This document shows positions 8,923-16,528 of a DNA stretch of 64,000 nt, in pieces. The notes beneath the pieces were generated by a model, which was not told the origin of the DNA, searched no databases, and was given only the letters and a program-made list of their open reading frames with translations. The DNA comes from Clostridia bacterium (GTDB lineage Bacteria; Bacillota; Clostridia; Oscillospirales; Acutalibacteraceae): contig JAFQHU010000008.1 of assembly GCA_017397845.1 (NCBI GenBank), positions 1 through 64,000 of the forward strand. The letters run 5' to 3'. The first letter of the stretch is position 1. Every line of letters starts with the position of its first letter. A program made the position numbers and the translations under genes.

Positions 8923-10032
8923 ATGTACAACAGAACTTACAGAGAAATCAATTTAAAAGCAATAGAACACAACTTCGATCTTTTATCGGAAAAGGTTTCG
9001 GAGGGAGTGAAAAAGTGTGCCGTTATAAAGGCGGATGCATACGGACACGGTGCAGTACCCGTGGCAAAGATATTGGAAAGCAGGGCGGATTATTTCGCTG
9101 TGGCGTGCTTCGGTGAGGCAGTTGAGCTTCGTGAAGCGGGAATCACCCTGCCCGTTCTTGTTCTTTCATATATTTGCCCGGATTATTTCACCGAAGCGGT
9201 GGAAAAAGACATAACCGCTACGGTATATACCGTGAATGATGCGATTATGCTTAATGAGGCAGCGGAGAAAAAGGGTAAAAAAGCGGTGGTGCATATCGCT
9301 CTCGATACGGGTATGAGCCGCATCGGCTTTCCTTTGACGGAGGCTTCGGCTGAAAAAATAAAGCAGATAGCCGAGCTTCCTTTTATAACGGTTGAGGGAA
9401 TTTTCAGTCACTTTGCCAAAGCGGATATGGAGTATGACAGTTATTCCGAAAAGCAAAGGGAGCACTTTGATGCCTTCCTTTTGAAGCTTTCGGAAATGGG
9501 AGTGAACATTCCGCTTCCCCATCTTTATAATACAGCGGGACTTTTTCGCTTCGAAAACAAATATCCTATGGTCAGAATGGGTATCGCCATTTACGGTATC
9601 AATCCCATGGATTATCCTACCGAGGATGAAGGTCTTATCCCCGCCATGGAGGTAAAAACTCACGTAATTCATATTCATGATGTATATGAAGGCGAGGGTA
9701 TAAGCTACGGGCATACCTATGTGGCAAAGGAAAACAGAAAAATCGCCACTCTTTCAGTCGGCTATGCCGACGGCTTTCGCAGAGTTCTTTCAAATAAAGG
9801 TTATGTTCTCATAAGAGGCGAAAAAGCCTTTGTCACCGGCAAGGTATGTATGGATCTTGTTATGGTGGATGTAACGGATATAGAGGGAGTATGCGTAGGT
9901 GATGAGGCAGTGATTATCGGTAAAAGCGGAGAAAGAGAGATTTCTGCCAATGATTACGGAAAAATGTATGGCTCTTTTGCTTATGAGGCACTGTGTACCT
10001 TCTCTCCCAGAGCTGAAAAGATATATAAATGA
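8923..10032 (+). CDS. alr: Alanine racemase
   Basis: A 369-residue PLP enzyme that interconverts L- and D-alanine for peptidoglycan. The PLP lysine is in CAVIKADAYGHGA (about residue 38). The TIM-barrel part has TGMSRIGF, SHFAKAD and MVRMGIAIYGINP. The catalytic tyrosine is in SYGHTY, followed by SVGYADGFRR and GKVCMDLVMVDVT. Length and motif order are typical. GAGGT precedes the ATG. The next gene starts 11 bases after its stop and trmB follows closely, so alr, the aldolase and trmB probably form one operon. Confidence 0.95.
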   Translation: MYNRTYREINLKAIEHNFDLLSEKVSEGVKKCAVIKADAYGHGAVPVAKILESRADYFAVACFGEAVELREAGITLPVLVLSYICPDYFTEAVEKDITATVYTVNDAIMLNEAAEKKGKKAVVHIALDTGMSRIGFPLTEASAEKIKQIAELPFITVEGIFSHFAKADMEYDSYSEKQREHFDAFLLKLSEMGVNIPLPHLYNTAGLFRFENKYPMVRMGIAIYGINPMDYPTEDEGLIPAMEVKTHVIHIHDVYEGEGISYGHTYVAKENRKIATLSVGYADGFRRVLSNKGYVLIRGEKAFVTGKVCMDLVMVDVTDIEGVCVGDEAVIIGKSGEREISANDYGKMYGSFAYEALCTFSPRAEKIYK

Positions 10033-10043
10033 GGTAAAAAGAA

Positions 10044-11075
10044 ATGATAAGATTTGAAAGTGATTACACACAGGGAGCAGTTCCTGAAATAATCGAAAAA
10101 TTGGTCGAAACAAATTTAGAGCAGACGCCCGGTTACGGAACGGATAAATACTGTCTTTCCGCCGCAGAAAAGATAAAAAAGGAAATCGGAAATGATAATG
10201 CAGATGTACATTTTCTCGTAGGCGGCACACAGACGAATTATATCTTTATCGCAAGTGCTCTGCGTCCTCATCAGGGGGTTATTTCCGCCTGTACGGGGCA
10301 TATAAACGTTCACGAAAGCGGCTCTGTAGAGGCTGTGGGTCATAAGGTTATCGGTCTTCCCTCCGAAGACGGAAAAATCACTGCCGCTCAGATAGAGAAA
10401 ACAGTAAAGGAGCATTATGCAGATCCGACCTTTGAGCATACCGTTCAGCCTAAAATGGTTTACATTTCCTTCCCCACTGAGAACGGAACCATCTATTCCA
10501 AAAAAGAGCTTACGGATATTTACGGTGTATGTAAAGAAAACGAGCTGATTCTTTTCATTGACGGTGCCAGAATGGGTTACGGACTGGCAAGTGAAAAAAA
10601 TGATATGACACTTAAGGATATCGCCTCGCTCAGTGATGCTTTCTATATCGGAGGCACCAAGGTCGGTGCACTTTTCGGCGAGGCATTGGTTATTACCAAT
10701 GATTTATACAAAAAGGATTTCCGTTACATAGAAAAGCAAAAGGGCGCCATGCTTGCCAAGGGCAGACTTTTAGGTTTGCAGTTTGATGTGCTTTTTACCG
10801 ACGGTCTTTATCATAAAATTTCACGCCATGCCGCATCTCTTGCCATAAAAATCCGTGAAGCATTCCTTTCAAAGGGAATAGAGCTTTATTACGATTCATA
10901 TACAAATCAGCAGTTTCCTGTCCTTACCGATGAACAGCTCGGAAAGCTTAATGAGCATTTCGTTTCATCCTTTTGGGCAAAGGTCGGTGACAAAACTGCC
11001 GTGCGCTTCTGCACCAGCTGGGCAACTCCCGCAGAGGATGTAGATTTCCTTATAGAAAAGATAATGGAGCTGTAA
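10044..11075 (+). CDS. Threonine-aldolase-family PLP lyase
   Basis: A 343-residue fold-type I PLP enzyme of the low-specificity L-threonine aldolase/beta-eliminating lyase family, expected to cleave L-threonine or allo-threonine to glycine and acetaldehyde. Visible motifs are TPGYGTDKYCLSA near residue 30, HINVHESGSVEAVGHK, FIDGARMGYGLAS and the PLP lysine in YIGGTKVGALFGE. GAGGT precedes the start. It sits between alr and trmB with almost no spacing. The aldolase name is the usual family call; the actual amino acid substrate is not shown by sequence. Confidence 0.85.
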   Translation: MIRFESDYTQGAVPEIIEKLVETNLEQTPGYGTDKYCLSAAEKIKKEIGNDNADVHFLVGGTQTNYIFIASALRPHQGVISACTGHINVHESGSVEAVGHKVIGLPSEDGKITAAQIEKTVKEHYADPTFEHTVQPKMVYISFPTENGTIYSKKELTDIYGVCKENELILFIDGARMGYGLASEKNDMTLKDIASLSDAFYIGGTKVGALFGEALVITNDLYKKDFRYIEKQKGAMLAKGRLLGLQFDVLFTDGLYHKISRHAASLAIKIREAFLSKGIELYYDSYTNQQFPVLTDEQLGKLNEHFVSSFWAKVGDKTAVRFCTSWATPAEDVDFLIEKIMEL

Positions 11076-11079
11076 AATT

Positions 11080-11751
11080 ATGAGAATGCGAAAAAAGAAA
11101 AACCTTGACACCCGACTTGAAGGTGTCAAGGAATATATACTTGATCTGCCTTTGGGTGATGAGAGAGATTTCAATAAAGCCATCGAAGAAAAGCATATTA
11201 TCGATTACAGGGAAATTTTCGGTAATGATAACCCTGTGAGAATGGAAATCGGATGCGGCAGAGGACAGTTTGCCATGGAGATAGCAAAAAGACACCCTGA
11301 CGTTAACTTCATCGCCGTGGAAAAGGTGCTCAATGTTATCGTTTTGGCATGTGAAAAGGCGAAAAAAGAAGGACTTACAAACATAAAATTTATCTGCGGC
11401 TCTGCGGAATATTTGCCTAAATTTATTCCCGAAAAGAGCATTGAGCTGCTTTATCTTAATTTCTCTTGCCCATATCCCAAAGCAAGATATGCAAGGCACA
11501 GACTCACACACCGGTTTTTTCTTGACATTTATCGCAAACTTCTGAAAGATGATGCGGAAATCCATCAAAAAACGGATAATATGCACTTTTTTGAATTTTC
11601 CATAGCTGAGTTTTCTCAAAGCGGATGGAAAATAAAAAATGTCTCTCTTGACCTTCATAACAGTGACTTTGAGGGGAATATAGTTACTGAATATGAAAAA
11701 AGGTTTTCCGACCTCGGTCAGCCCATTTACAGGCTTGAGGCATATTTTTAA
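11080..11751 (+). CDS. trmB: tRNA (guanine-N7-)-methyltransferase TrmB, variant motif
   Basis: A 223-residue SAM-dependent methyltransferase that makes m7G46 in tRNA. The SAM-binding EIGCGRGQF (about residues 57-65) and the FIAVEK acidic strand are intact. The signature normally reading NFSDPWPK followed by R/H residues here reads NFSCPYPKARYARHRLTH, so Cys130 replaces a nearly invariant aspartate. A KTDN motif is present downstream. GGAG in the end of the previous gene may be its ribosome binding site. The family call is strong; normal activity is less certain because of the substitution. Confidence 0.85.
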   Translation: MRMRKKKNLDTRLEGVKEYILDLPLGDERDFNKAIEEKHIIDYREIFGNDNPVRMEIGCGRGQFAMEIAKRHPDVNFIAVEKVLNVIVLACEKAKKEGLTNIKFICGSAEYLPKFIPEKSIELLYLNFSCPYPKARYARHRLTHRFFLDIYRKLLKDDAEIHQKTDNMHFFEFSIAEFSQSGWKIKNVSLDLHNSDFEGNIVTEYEKRFSDLGQPIYRLEAYF

Positions 11752-11768
11752 TAAAAGGAAACGAGACA

Positions 11769-11797
11769 AAAAGCCAAATTTTATTTGACCTTTTGCC
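11769..11797 (+). terminator. Possible terminator after trmB
   Basis: CAAAA..G..CAAAT and ATTTG..C..TTTTG form an interrupted inverted repeat about 20 bases past the trmB stop. The T-run is short, so the call is weak. Confidence 0.35.
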
Positions 11798-11821
11798 GTA
11801 TATATGAAAGGAAAGATAAAA

Positions 11822-12316
11822 ATGAGCAAAGTTAAAAACGAAGCAAAAATCAAAAATCCTCTTATCGTAGCTGTACGTGAGCAGTTAGAGCACAGAGCCA
11901 CCTGGCTTTATCTTCTGTGTGACGAAGCAAGCAAAAGAGGTCTCGATCCGAAAGATTTCGGCTCAGCTGCAGTTAAGCGCTGCGGTCTTATGCAGGGTAA
12001 GGGCTTTATTCAAAAGGGAAAGACAGACTCTCTTGTGGGTCTTCGGAAAACTCTTTTCACAAAGCCGGCACAGTGGGTGTTTGAAATGGATATCAAAAAT
12101 TCCACCGATGACGAGCTTGAAATTCATTTCCATTACTGCCCTCTCGTAAAGGCATGGCAGAAGGCAGGGTGCAGCGATGAAGAGATCGCCATGCTTTGCG
12201 ATATCGCCATGTGCGGAGACAGAGGCATCGGCGAAAGCTACGGAGCAGAGCTTGATTTGCCGAAAACTATCGCAAACGGTGACGATATCTGCCATCTCAG
12301 ATATCATAAAAAATAA
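11822..12316 (+). CDS. L-2-amino-thiazoline-4-carboxylate hydrolase-like protein
   Basis: A 164-residue cytosolic protein resembling the ATC hydrolase-like family (Pfam L-2-amino-thiazoline-4-carboxylic acid hydrolase). It has an N-terminal helical part with the small-residue GSAAVKRCGLMQGKG stretch, then an FHYCPLVKAW motif and an LCDIAMCGDRG segment. The named enzyme opens the thiazoline ring on the way to cysteine, but many Clostridia carry homologues of unknown role. The ATG at 11822 is chosen because AAAGGA lies just before it; an in-frame ATG at 11804 overlaps that site. Monocistronic, with a strong terminator behind. Confidence 0.65.
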   Translation: MSKVKNEAKIKNPLIVAVREQLEHRATWLYLLCDEASKRGLDPKDFGSAAVKRCGLMQGKGFIQKGKTDSLVGLRKTLFTKPAQWVFEMDIKNSTDDELEIHFHYCPLVKAWQKAGCSDEEIAMLCDIAMCGDRGIGESYGAELDLPKTIANGDDICHLRYHKK

Positions 12317-12332
12317 ATTACGGATACATAAA

Positions 12333-12380
12333 AAATCCATTGTAAAAAGTTTTCGGACTTTTACAATGGATTTAATTTTT
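12333..12380. terminator. Strong bidirectional terminator
   Basis: A stem of about 17 bp, AAATCCATTGTAAAA with its complement (12333-12350 and 12357-12373), has T-runs on both strands. It separates the converging genes ending at 12316 and 12385. Confidence 0.8.
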
Positions 12381-12384
12381 TGCG

Positions 12385-13356
12385 TTATTTTGCCATCTTG
12401 CTGTAAAGATGCTTTTCAAGGAAAGCGTCAACAGTCTGCCAATATTCTTCGGGGAACCATATGGCTGAAAGTGCATGCTCGGCACCGCGGACGATATGCT
12501 TTTCTTTTTCGGCGGCACAGGCCTCATAAACAGGGTCCAGATTTGAAATACGTACAAAATCGTCCTTGTCACCGTGGATGAAAAGAGTAGGAGTTTTTGA
12601 TTTTTTTAACTGCTCCACACTGGATGCCTTGCCCCAGAAAAAGCCGTTTAATATACGGCATACGATAGCTGCGGGGGGCATAACGAGTTTCGGGGGAATA
12701 TGATACTTTCTCTTACAGCGATCCTCAAAAATTTCTTTTACAGAAGAAAATCCGCAGTCCTCTATGGCAAGCATAACATTTTCGGGCAATTTTTCACCGG
12801 TGGTCATCATGGTGGTGGCACCGCCCATGGAAGGACCGTGAAGCACAATTTTTGCCTTTGGGTTTTCTTTTACGATGCTGTTTATCCAATCAACCACATC
12901 GAGTCTGTCCATCCAGCCCATGGTTACGAATTTATGCTCGCTTTTATTGTGACCGCGAAGGTCAGGGATGAGGACATTGAATCCTCTTTTGTAATATTCT
13001 GAGCCGTAGGTGCCCATTTCACGGTTAACGTTTGTCCAACCGTGGAGAACGATAGCCCACATATTGCTGTTTGAGGGGTTGCGGAATTCCACACCGTGGA
13101 GATTGACGCCTTTGCGGTTTTTTATGATAACCTCTTGATGGTATGTATTGTCGAACCATTTGTAGCCGTTTTTGAGTGTGGGGTTATCGGCGTTTTTTTC
13201 AAAAAGGCTTCCCTTGCAGGGGACGGTGTTATCCTTTCTTTTTTTGTTGCCCAGGGCGATGAAGAAAAATGCGAAGCCGAGACCGATCCAAGCAAGTAAA
13301 AGCACAGCGGCGATTACGGCTAAAACCGTAAGTGTGATTTTTATTTCGTGAGGCAT
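12385..13356 (-). CDS. Membrane-anchored alpha/beta hydrolase
   Basis: A 323-residue protein with one N-terminal membrane helix (about residues 5-38) and an alpha/beta-hydrolase domain outside or at the membrane. It has the oxyanion region VLHGWTN, the nucleophile elbow GPSMGG (Ser around residue 165), a late acidic HGDKDDFV, and a C-terminal GAEHAL histidine, giving a complete Ser-Asp-His triad. It resembles the serine aminopeptidase S33/BAAT-like hydrolases of Firmicutes, which are esterases or lipases of unknown substrate. AAAGGG precedes the ATG at 13356; a GTG nine bases upstream is less likely. Confidence 0.8.
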   Translation of the reverse strand: MPHEIKITLTVLAVIAAVLLLAWIGLGFAFFFIALGNKKRKDNTVPCKGSLFEKNADNPTLKNGYKWFDNTYHQEVIIKNRKGVNLHGVEFRNPSNSNMWAIVLHGWTNVNREMGTYGSEYYKRGFNVLIPDLRGHNKSEHKFVTMGWMDRLDVVDWINSIVKENPKAKIVLHGPSMGGATTMMTTGEKLPENVMLAIEDCGFSSVKEIFEDRCKRKYHIPPKLVMPPAAIVCRILNGFFWGKASSVEQLKKSKTPTLFIHGDKDDFVRISNLDPVYEACAAEKEKHIVRGAEHALSAIWFPEEYWQTVDAFLEKHLYSKMAK

Positions 13357-13416
13357 AATAAGCACCCTTTCATTAATAATGTTAACTCATTATACACTTA
13401 TACGGCAGAAAAATCA

Positions 13417-13445
13417 AGAGAGACTTTATCAGTAAAAGTCTCTCT
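13417..13445 (-). terminator. Terminator of the padR operon
   Basis: AGAGAGACTTT pairs with AAAGTCTCTCT, followed by a T-rich stretch on the minus strand. Confidence 0.7.
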
Positions 13446-13460
13446 GTAAGGTAGGTAATA

Positions 13461-13922
13461 TTAAGATAAAGTTCCGTTCGAACTGCAGGTGAGAGTAACG
13501 GTTCTTTCCACGGTTTTTATCGGTATGCCTAAAACATATTTCTTTGCAACAACATTTCCCGTGGCCGTGTTTCCGCTTTTAGAGGCGGTGGCGGAGATGA
13601 TTTTCCAACTGTCATCATAAACTGCATATGTTATGCTTGAGGCGGTGCAGGTAGCCCTGCTTCCCGTGTGAGTGAATGTACCTTTGAGTGTGGCAGACCA
13701 TAATATCTCGTTGCTGTCATTGTAGCAGGTGGTACTTTTTTGGCCACTTTTGGTGCCTCCTGCACGGAATAAAATGCTTTCCTCCGTAATTGTTTCGACA
13801 ATATAATATCCGTTTTCGAGATATATTACAGTATCTTCTGAAGAGGGAACAGCAAACGCAGTAATATTATTTGAGAACAGTAAAAACAACAGTGCAGATA
13901 ATATGCATGTTAACCTTTTCAC
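13461..13922 (-). CDS. Small secreted beta-rich protein of unknown function
   Basis: A 153-residue protein with a signal peptide (about residues 1-27, ending near TAFA). The rest is Ser/Thr-rich and beta-like, with two cysteine-bearing strands (GSRATCTASSITYAVYD and TLTCSSNG). It has a GTG start behind AAGAAGG. No domain was recognised beyond general similarity to small exported proteins of Clostridia. It is the last gene of the padR operon, 13 bases after the HAAS-type gene, so it probably belongs to the same envelope-related response. Confidence 0.6.
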   Translation of the reverse strand: MKRLTCILSALLFLLFSNNITAFAVPSSEDTVIYLENGYYIVETITEESILFRAGGTKSGQKSTTCYNDSNEILWSATLKGTFTHTGSRATCTASSITYAVYDDSWKIISATASKSGNTATGNVVAKKYVLGIPIKTVERTVTLTCSSNGTLS

Positions 13923-13935
13923 AGTAAAACCTTCT

Positions 13936-14337
13936 TTACAGTATTTTAATTAATAATGATTCTGATATTTCTTCGGGAAGCGAATCGATAAAATATACAT
14001 TAAAATCTTCCCGGGCATCTAAATATGTTATGACAAGAAACACCACAAATATAACAAGTGCCGTAACAGTCGCATAAAGGATAAATCTTTTTATACTGAC
14101 CGCCTTTTTTATCAGTTTCGGATCTATCAGGCTGAGATATTCCCTTGCTACATCTTCGGGTGTACCGAAATGCTTTTCTATTTCTTCGATATTTCTTATT
14201 CCGTTTGTTTCGGCAAATTCATAAATAGACTCTTCAATTTCGGTTATTATACTTTTTTTCAGTTTACTGTCACATATCAGAAAGTTCTTTATTTTTGACA
14301 GATATTCTTTAATCTCTTTTTCTACAGTGCTTTGCAT
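13936..14337 (-). CDS. HAAS/DUF1700-type membrane protein paired with PadR
   Basis: A 133-residue protein. The N-terminal 75 residues form a small helical domain with the pattern IEEIEKHFGTPEDVAREYL, typical of HAAS/DUF1700 proteins (permuted phosphorelay-like helices in PadR operons). One membrane helix follows (about 88-108), then a short external tail. AAGGAG precedes the ATG, nine bases after padR. Partners of PadR regulators of this kind are thought to sense or adjust envelope state; that role is inference. Confidence 0.7.
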   Translation of the reverse strand: MQSTVEKEIKEYLSKIKNFLICDSKLKKSIITEIEESIYEFAETNGIRNIEEIEKHFGTPEDVAREYLSLIDPKLIKKAVSIKRFILYATVTALVIFVVFLVITYLDAREDFNVYFIDSLPEEISESLLIKIL

Positions 14338-14346
14338 AAAATCTCC

Positions 14347-14727
14347 TTATTCATTTGCCGGTAAAGCGTTTTTCAAAGGCACGATATTAGTTTCTTTGTT
14401 CCGATCAAGAAGCAAGGCTATACCCAGACTGATTTCATCATATTCAGACAGAATTTTTTTTAGGTATTCCTTGCCCTTTTCTTCCAGATGGTAGTATCTG
14501 CGTGTTCTTTTCTTACCCACAAGTGTGGTATAGGTCGTGATATATTCCGCTTCGACGAGTCTGTAAAGGATGAGATAGAGAGAACCCTCAAGCATGGTAA
14601 ATCTGCCTTCACTGATTTTATCCATGGTTGCAGTCATCTGGTATCCGTACATATCATCTTTGGTCAAAAGATAAAGTATTATCATTTCGGCACAGCCTCT
14701 TTTAAAATTTTCGGTGTTTTGGCCCAT
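14347..14727 (-). CDS. PadR-family transcriptional regulator
   Basis: A 126-residue winged-helix repressor. It has the PadR pattern ILYLLTKDDMYGYQMTATMD, then GSLYLILYRLVEAEYITTY and the winged RRYYHLEEKGKEYL (about residues 15-95). PadR proteins usually repress their own operon and lose DNA binding on ligand contact. AAAGGAGG precedes the start. It leads a three-gene operon with the HAAS-type and secreted proteins. The operator is probably in the AT-rich divergent region before 14942. Confidence 0.9.
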   Translation of the reverse strand: MGQNTENFKRGCAEMIILYLLTKDDMYGYQMTATMDKISEGRFTMLEGSLYLILYRLVEAEYITTYTTLVGKKRTRRYYHLEEKGKEYLKKILSEYDEISLGIALLLDRNKETNIVPLKNALPANE

Positions 14728-14808
14728 AGCTTTTTCCTCCTTTGATACATCTAATACATGATATCAAAAAAAACATTGATTGTAAATATGTTTTCTGTAA
14801 ATATAATG

Positions 14809-14837
14809 TTGACAAGACAGAAAAAATTTGTTAATAT
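14809..14837 (+). promoter_or_regulatory. Promoter of the V8-like protease gene
   Basis: TTGACA (14809-14814), 17 bases, then TAATAT (14832-14837). It drives a leader of about 100 bases before the ATG at 14942. Confidence 0.65.
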
Positions 14838-14941
14838 ATTTGTACAAAATATATTTAAGCAGGTGGTACCGATGTGGCAGATGTGATTTGTCAGAAAATA
14901 GTTATAGGATTGAAAATTTAAAATAAAATGAGTATAATATT

Positions 14942-15907
14942 ATGAAAAGGACTATATCTTTTATTCTGTGTGCAGTTTTTATATGTTCTGTTATGATTTG
15001 TATAACTTACGCTGAAACATCACCGCTTGAAATATTTACGAAGGAATCAAAAACATTTTCAGTTACAGAAATAGATATGGATACCGGCAAAGAAACTGTA
15101 AGAACATTTGATAAAATTGTTTCGTCTCAGTTGAATGAAATGGAAACCTTTGATCTTCCTGAAAGTAAATTTATGTCTTCCCGTTCAGTAATGGGGAGCG
15201 ATGAACGAATAAAGGTAGAAGATACCACTGTTTACCCACATTCTGCCATTGTGCTTCTTGAAATAGATTGGGGAGGCATTATTCCAACATACGCAACAGG
15301 GTTTATGATCAGTGAAAATGTAGCTGTTACATCGGCTCACGCTTTATACAAAAGAAATAACGGCTTTGCTGAGGAAGTAAAAATCTATCCCGCAAAAGAT
15401 GGATTTGGTGCATGGAACAATCCGTATGGAACCACTGTGGCTAAAGCTATGGGCGTTTGTACTGAATGGGTAGATTTTATTGATAATAACGCTAATATCT
15501 ATGCTACTTTCCACGATGGAGATTGGGGGGCAGTAATACTGGATGAACCTTTAGGCAGAGAAACAGGCATAATTTCTTTAAAATGTCCTACAGATAGTGA
15601 ATTAGAGACAGCAAAAACTAAAAGTATTATAAAATTGTGCGGTTATCCCGGCGATTTACATCTGCTACCGTACTATCAATATATGTCTACGGGAAATGTG
15701 TATGAGTATATGGATGAATTGATATATTATATGTTAGATTCAGAAGGAGGACAAAGCGGCTCACCCATATTAGATGAAAACAACACAGCGATAGGTATTC
15801 ACTGCGGCGGTGATCCAAACGAGCAATCTTTTAATTTTGCCGTAAGAATGGATGAAAATATGCTGTATTATTACAATTTAGCAATCGAAGATTATAAAGT
15901 ATCATAA
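14942..15907 (+). CDS. Secreted V8-like (S1B) serine protease
   Basis: A 321-residue exported protease. A signal peptide covers about residues 1-23, and a propeptide-like region (24-95) follows. The trypsin-fold domain has the catalytic His in VAVTSAHALYK, Asp in HDGDWGAVILDEP and Ser in GGQSGSPILD, matching staphylococcal V8/glutamyl endopeptidases and relatives. It likely acts on extracellular proteins. The ribosome binding site is poor, unlike its neighbours. The last 33 bases recur at 17868, evidence of local duplication. Operon with the Ig-like gene 30 bases downstream is likely. Confidence 0.85.
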   Translation: MKRTISFILCAVFICSVMICITYAETSPLEIFTKESKTFSVTEIDMDTGKETVRTFDKIVSSQLNEMETFDLPESKFMSSRSVMGSDERIKVEDTTVYPHSAIVLLEIDWGGIIPTYATGFMISENVAVTSAHALYKRNNGFAEEVKIYPAKDGFGAWNNPYGTTVAKAMGVCTEWVDFIDNNANIYATFHDGDWGAVILDEPLGRETGIISLKCPTDSELETAKTKSIIKLCGYPGDLHLLPYYQYMSTGNVYEYMDELIYYMLDSEGGQSGSPILDENNTAIGIHCGGDPNEQSFNFAVRMDENMLYYYNLAIEDYKVS

Positions 15908-15915
15908 GAAATAAA
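15883..15915 (+). repeat. Protease-tail repeat, copy 1
   Basis: The last codons of the protease gene and its stop (AATCGAAGATTATAAAGTAT and following) recur almost exactly at 17868-17900. Confidence 0.75.
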
Positions 15916-15937
15916 CTGTGTAGAAAGGGATTTATTT

Positions 15938-16345
15938 ATGTTGAATGTATTAAGAACTATTATACTGTATATTTCGCTGTTTCTTTCGCTGTTTTTGGGC
16001 TATAACGCAGATAATTTAACGGCAACTGTCAATGATACGGTAACAACGGAAACAAAAGAGATTACAGTAACTATAAAAAACGAAACAAGAATTACTACCG
16101 GTATGAACGGCTATTATCCTGTTCAGTCAATTGAACAGAATGTAAACGGTGAATGGAAGCAAACAGGATGTCTCAGCAGTGTACCTGAGGTGGCTACGGT
16201 TCTTTATCCTTTGGATAAAATCGAGCATACTGTATATCTCGAATCTTTCGGTATCCTTTCCCTTTCATCGGGGGAATACCGTTTGGTGATACCTTATTCT
16301 GCTGACGGAAACAGAACAGCATATGCTTATTTTACCGTAGCGTAA
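15938..16345 (+). CDS. Small secreted Ig-like domain protein
   Basis: A 135-residue protein with an N-terminal signal or anchor helix (about residues 3-24). One beta-sandwich domain resembles the Firmicute bacterial Ig-like domain (Big_14 type). It shows TVTIKNETR, SIEQNVNGEWKQT, YPLDKIEHTVYLESFG and LSSGEYRLVIPYSADGN. Such domains usually sit on exported proteins, with binding or structural roles. A 5'-truncated near-copy lies at 18734-18952. It follows the protease by 30 bases with its own AGAAAGG site. Confidence 0.65.
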   Translation: MLNVLRTIILYISLFLSLFLGYNADNLTATVNDTVTTETKEITVTIKNETRITTGMNGYYPVQSIEQNVNGEWKQTGCLSSVPEVATVLYPLDKIEHTVYLESFGILSLSSGEYRLVIPYSADGNRTAYAYFTVA

Positions 16346-16411
16346 TTAAAATCTTATAGGATAGAATTGATGATAATTCATAATGAGAGAGCTTGCCGGC
16401 TCTCTTGTTTA
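16137..16411 (+). repeat. Ig-gene 3' half plus terminator, copy 1
   Basis: This segment, from codon 67 of the Ig-like gene to the T-run of its terminator, recurs with few changes at 18734-19018. Confidence 0.8.
16385..16410 (+). terminator. Terminator of the protease-Ig unit
   Basis: GAGAGC and GGCTCTC form a compact stem followed by TTGTTT. Similar hairpins occur at 17781 and 18992. Confidence 0.65.
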
Positions 16412-16464
16412 ACATGGATTTCATAACCGATTCTTAAGTTTTTCTTAAAACAGTTAATATCTTA

Positions 16465-16493
16465 TTGACGTTAAAAATTGCACATAATATAAT
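16465..16493 (+). promoter_or_regulatory. Promoter of the LRR gene
   Basis: TTGACG (16465-16470), 17 bases, TATAAT (16488-16493). The related segment at about 17860 keeps only a TTGATT, so the promoter was lost in that copy. Confidence 0.75.
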
Positions 16494-16528
16494 ATAACCA
16501 TAAAAAGAATACTGAAGGAGTGATTATT

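Noticed and set aside
14859-14880. GCAGGTGGTACCGATG resembles a T-box core
   Set aside because: It lies only about 25 bases after the -10 of the protease promoter. There is no room for Stem I or a specifier, and no terminator follows.
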